Assembly (NCBI GenBank): GCA_030762175.1
Contig: CM060833.1
Location: 8,204,501-8,268,500, forward strand
Source: Metallyticus violacea
Lineage: Eukaryota; Arthropoda; Insecta; Mantodea; Metallyticidae
Direction: 5' to 3'
DNA: 64,000 nt
Shown in pieces: positions 63,498 through 64,000 of this stretch. Both the position numbers and the translations under genes were made by a program. The notes beneath the pieces were generated by a model. That model had not been told where the DNA came from, searched no databases, and saw nothing but the letters and a program-made list of their open reading frames with translations. How positions within the stretch are numbered: the stretch's first letter is position 1; the number at the start of each line of letters is the position of its first letter.

Positions 63498-63592
63498 ACT
63501 GAGCCATTTAAGAGATTGTAGATGTTTATTAAAACACGCAATATAAATTATTACTGATACTAACTATAAACTTCATATTAATGCTTGTTTTA

Positions 63593-63869
63593 CCGCCACG
63601 GGTGGCCAAAGTCGTTAAGGCGCGGACTCGTGACTGGGAGGTCTGGGGTTAGAAACCCGCCAGGATCGTCCTCCTGGACCAAGGTTTTTTTTTCAGGTTT
63701 TCCTCAGTCCTCATATGCCGGGAGATACCCTAAACTTAGGCCTGGAACGTTTCCTTCCTTACAAAAATCCTTTCTCAATATATCATTTCATCTCATGTAT
63801 GATCAGTGCCCACCGCCTGTGGTGCCTCAGTAGTAAAAACGGGCGTTAAACATTATTTAAAAAAAAAAA
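63593..63869 (+). mobile_element. SINE-A, full length
   Basis: CCGCCACGGGTGGCCAAAGTC, GTGACTGGGAGGTC, B box with changes (GGGGTTAGAAACCC), GGGAGATACCCTAAACTTAGG, GGGCGTTAAACATTATTTAAAA. Confidence 0.93.
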
Positions 63870-63955
63870 GAATTCTTTTAATATGACACTGGACTATGAA
63901 CACTCTTTTGTATTCCCTTAAAAGTTCTAGGGTTGTCCTTAACAGTCGTGGGGTC

Positions 63956-64000
63956 GGTCCTGGTGGTGTAGTGGTAACCATACTTGCCTCCTAAACCCAA
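63956..64000 (+). mobile_element. SINE-B, cut by the window end
   Basis: Consensus 5' head GGTCCTGGTGGTGTAGTGGTAACC and TACTTGCCTCCTAAACCCAA, with an intact A box. Confidence 0.93.

Overview
The window reads as a stretch of arthropod (most likely insect) heterochromatin-like or intergenic DNA. It is AT-rich and contains no intact host gene that I can recognise. Nearly every long open frame is a shadow or a fragment of a decayed transposase. The arthropod call rests on the density of Tc1/mariner-superfamily relics of types familiar from insect genomes, a short interstitial (GGTTA)n tract, which is the insect TTAGG telomere motif, and two abundant tRNA-derived SINE families. I cannot name a species.

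Layout. 0-9 kb: a mosaic of three unrelated mariner fragments, copy X1 of an unclassified hairpin-ended repeat (called element X here), SINEs (one nested in another), a Tc1 relic and an internally deleted ITm (DUF4817-type) element. 9-14.6 kb: X2, flanked by a ~245 bp direct repeat, then unassigned DNA and a small minisatellite. 14.6-22 kb: a run of DNA transposons, including a complete ITm copy with ~250-280 bp inverted repeats, two mariners on the minus strand, a decayed arthropod repeat ORF and another mariner. 22-26 kb: repeat family Y, which carries a decayed THAP zinc-finger reading frame. 28-30 kb: X3 with about eight ~145 bp subrepeats. 31-32.3 kb: a rearranged mariner. 35.5-38.3 kb: a 2.8 kb, ~83 bp minisatellite with higher-order structure. 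40.7-41.5 kb: a pyrimidine-rich tract. 42-51 kb: X4, a ~300 bp palindrome, a mariner, X5 and X6 in opposite orientation, with a non-LTR retrotransposon fragment inside X6. 51-57 kb: four Tc1/mariner/ITm relics (two with visible inverted repeats and TA flanks) and a hAT tail. 57-60 kb: X7 and a second THAP-bearing Y copy. 60-64 kb: a mariner and terminal SINEs.

How the parts interact. The two SINE families (SINE-A, leucine/serine-tRNA-like; SINE-B, glycine/glutamate-tRNA-like) have inserted into X, Y, mariner relics and each other, so relative ages can be read from the nesting. Several insertions keep target-site duplications. The most interesting undescribed material is element X. It has seven copies in two subfamilies that share hairpin ends and a variable ~145 bp subrepeat block containing a GCGGCCGCTAGAGCG box, but have different cores. 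One subfamily carries NRF-1-like and E2F-like palindromic sites. The repeated THAP reading frame (Y) and the 83 bp array are next. All homology statements come from reading translated motifs; no database search was possible.
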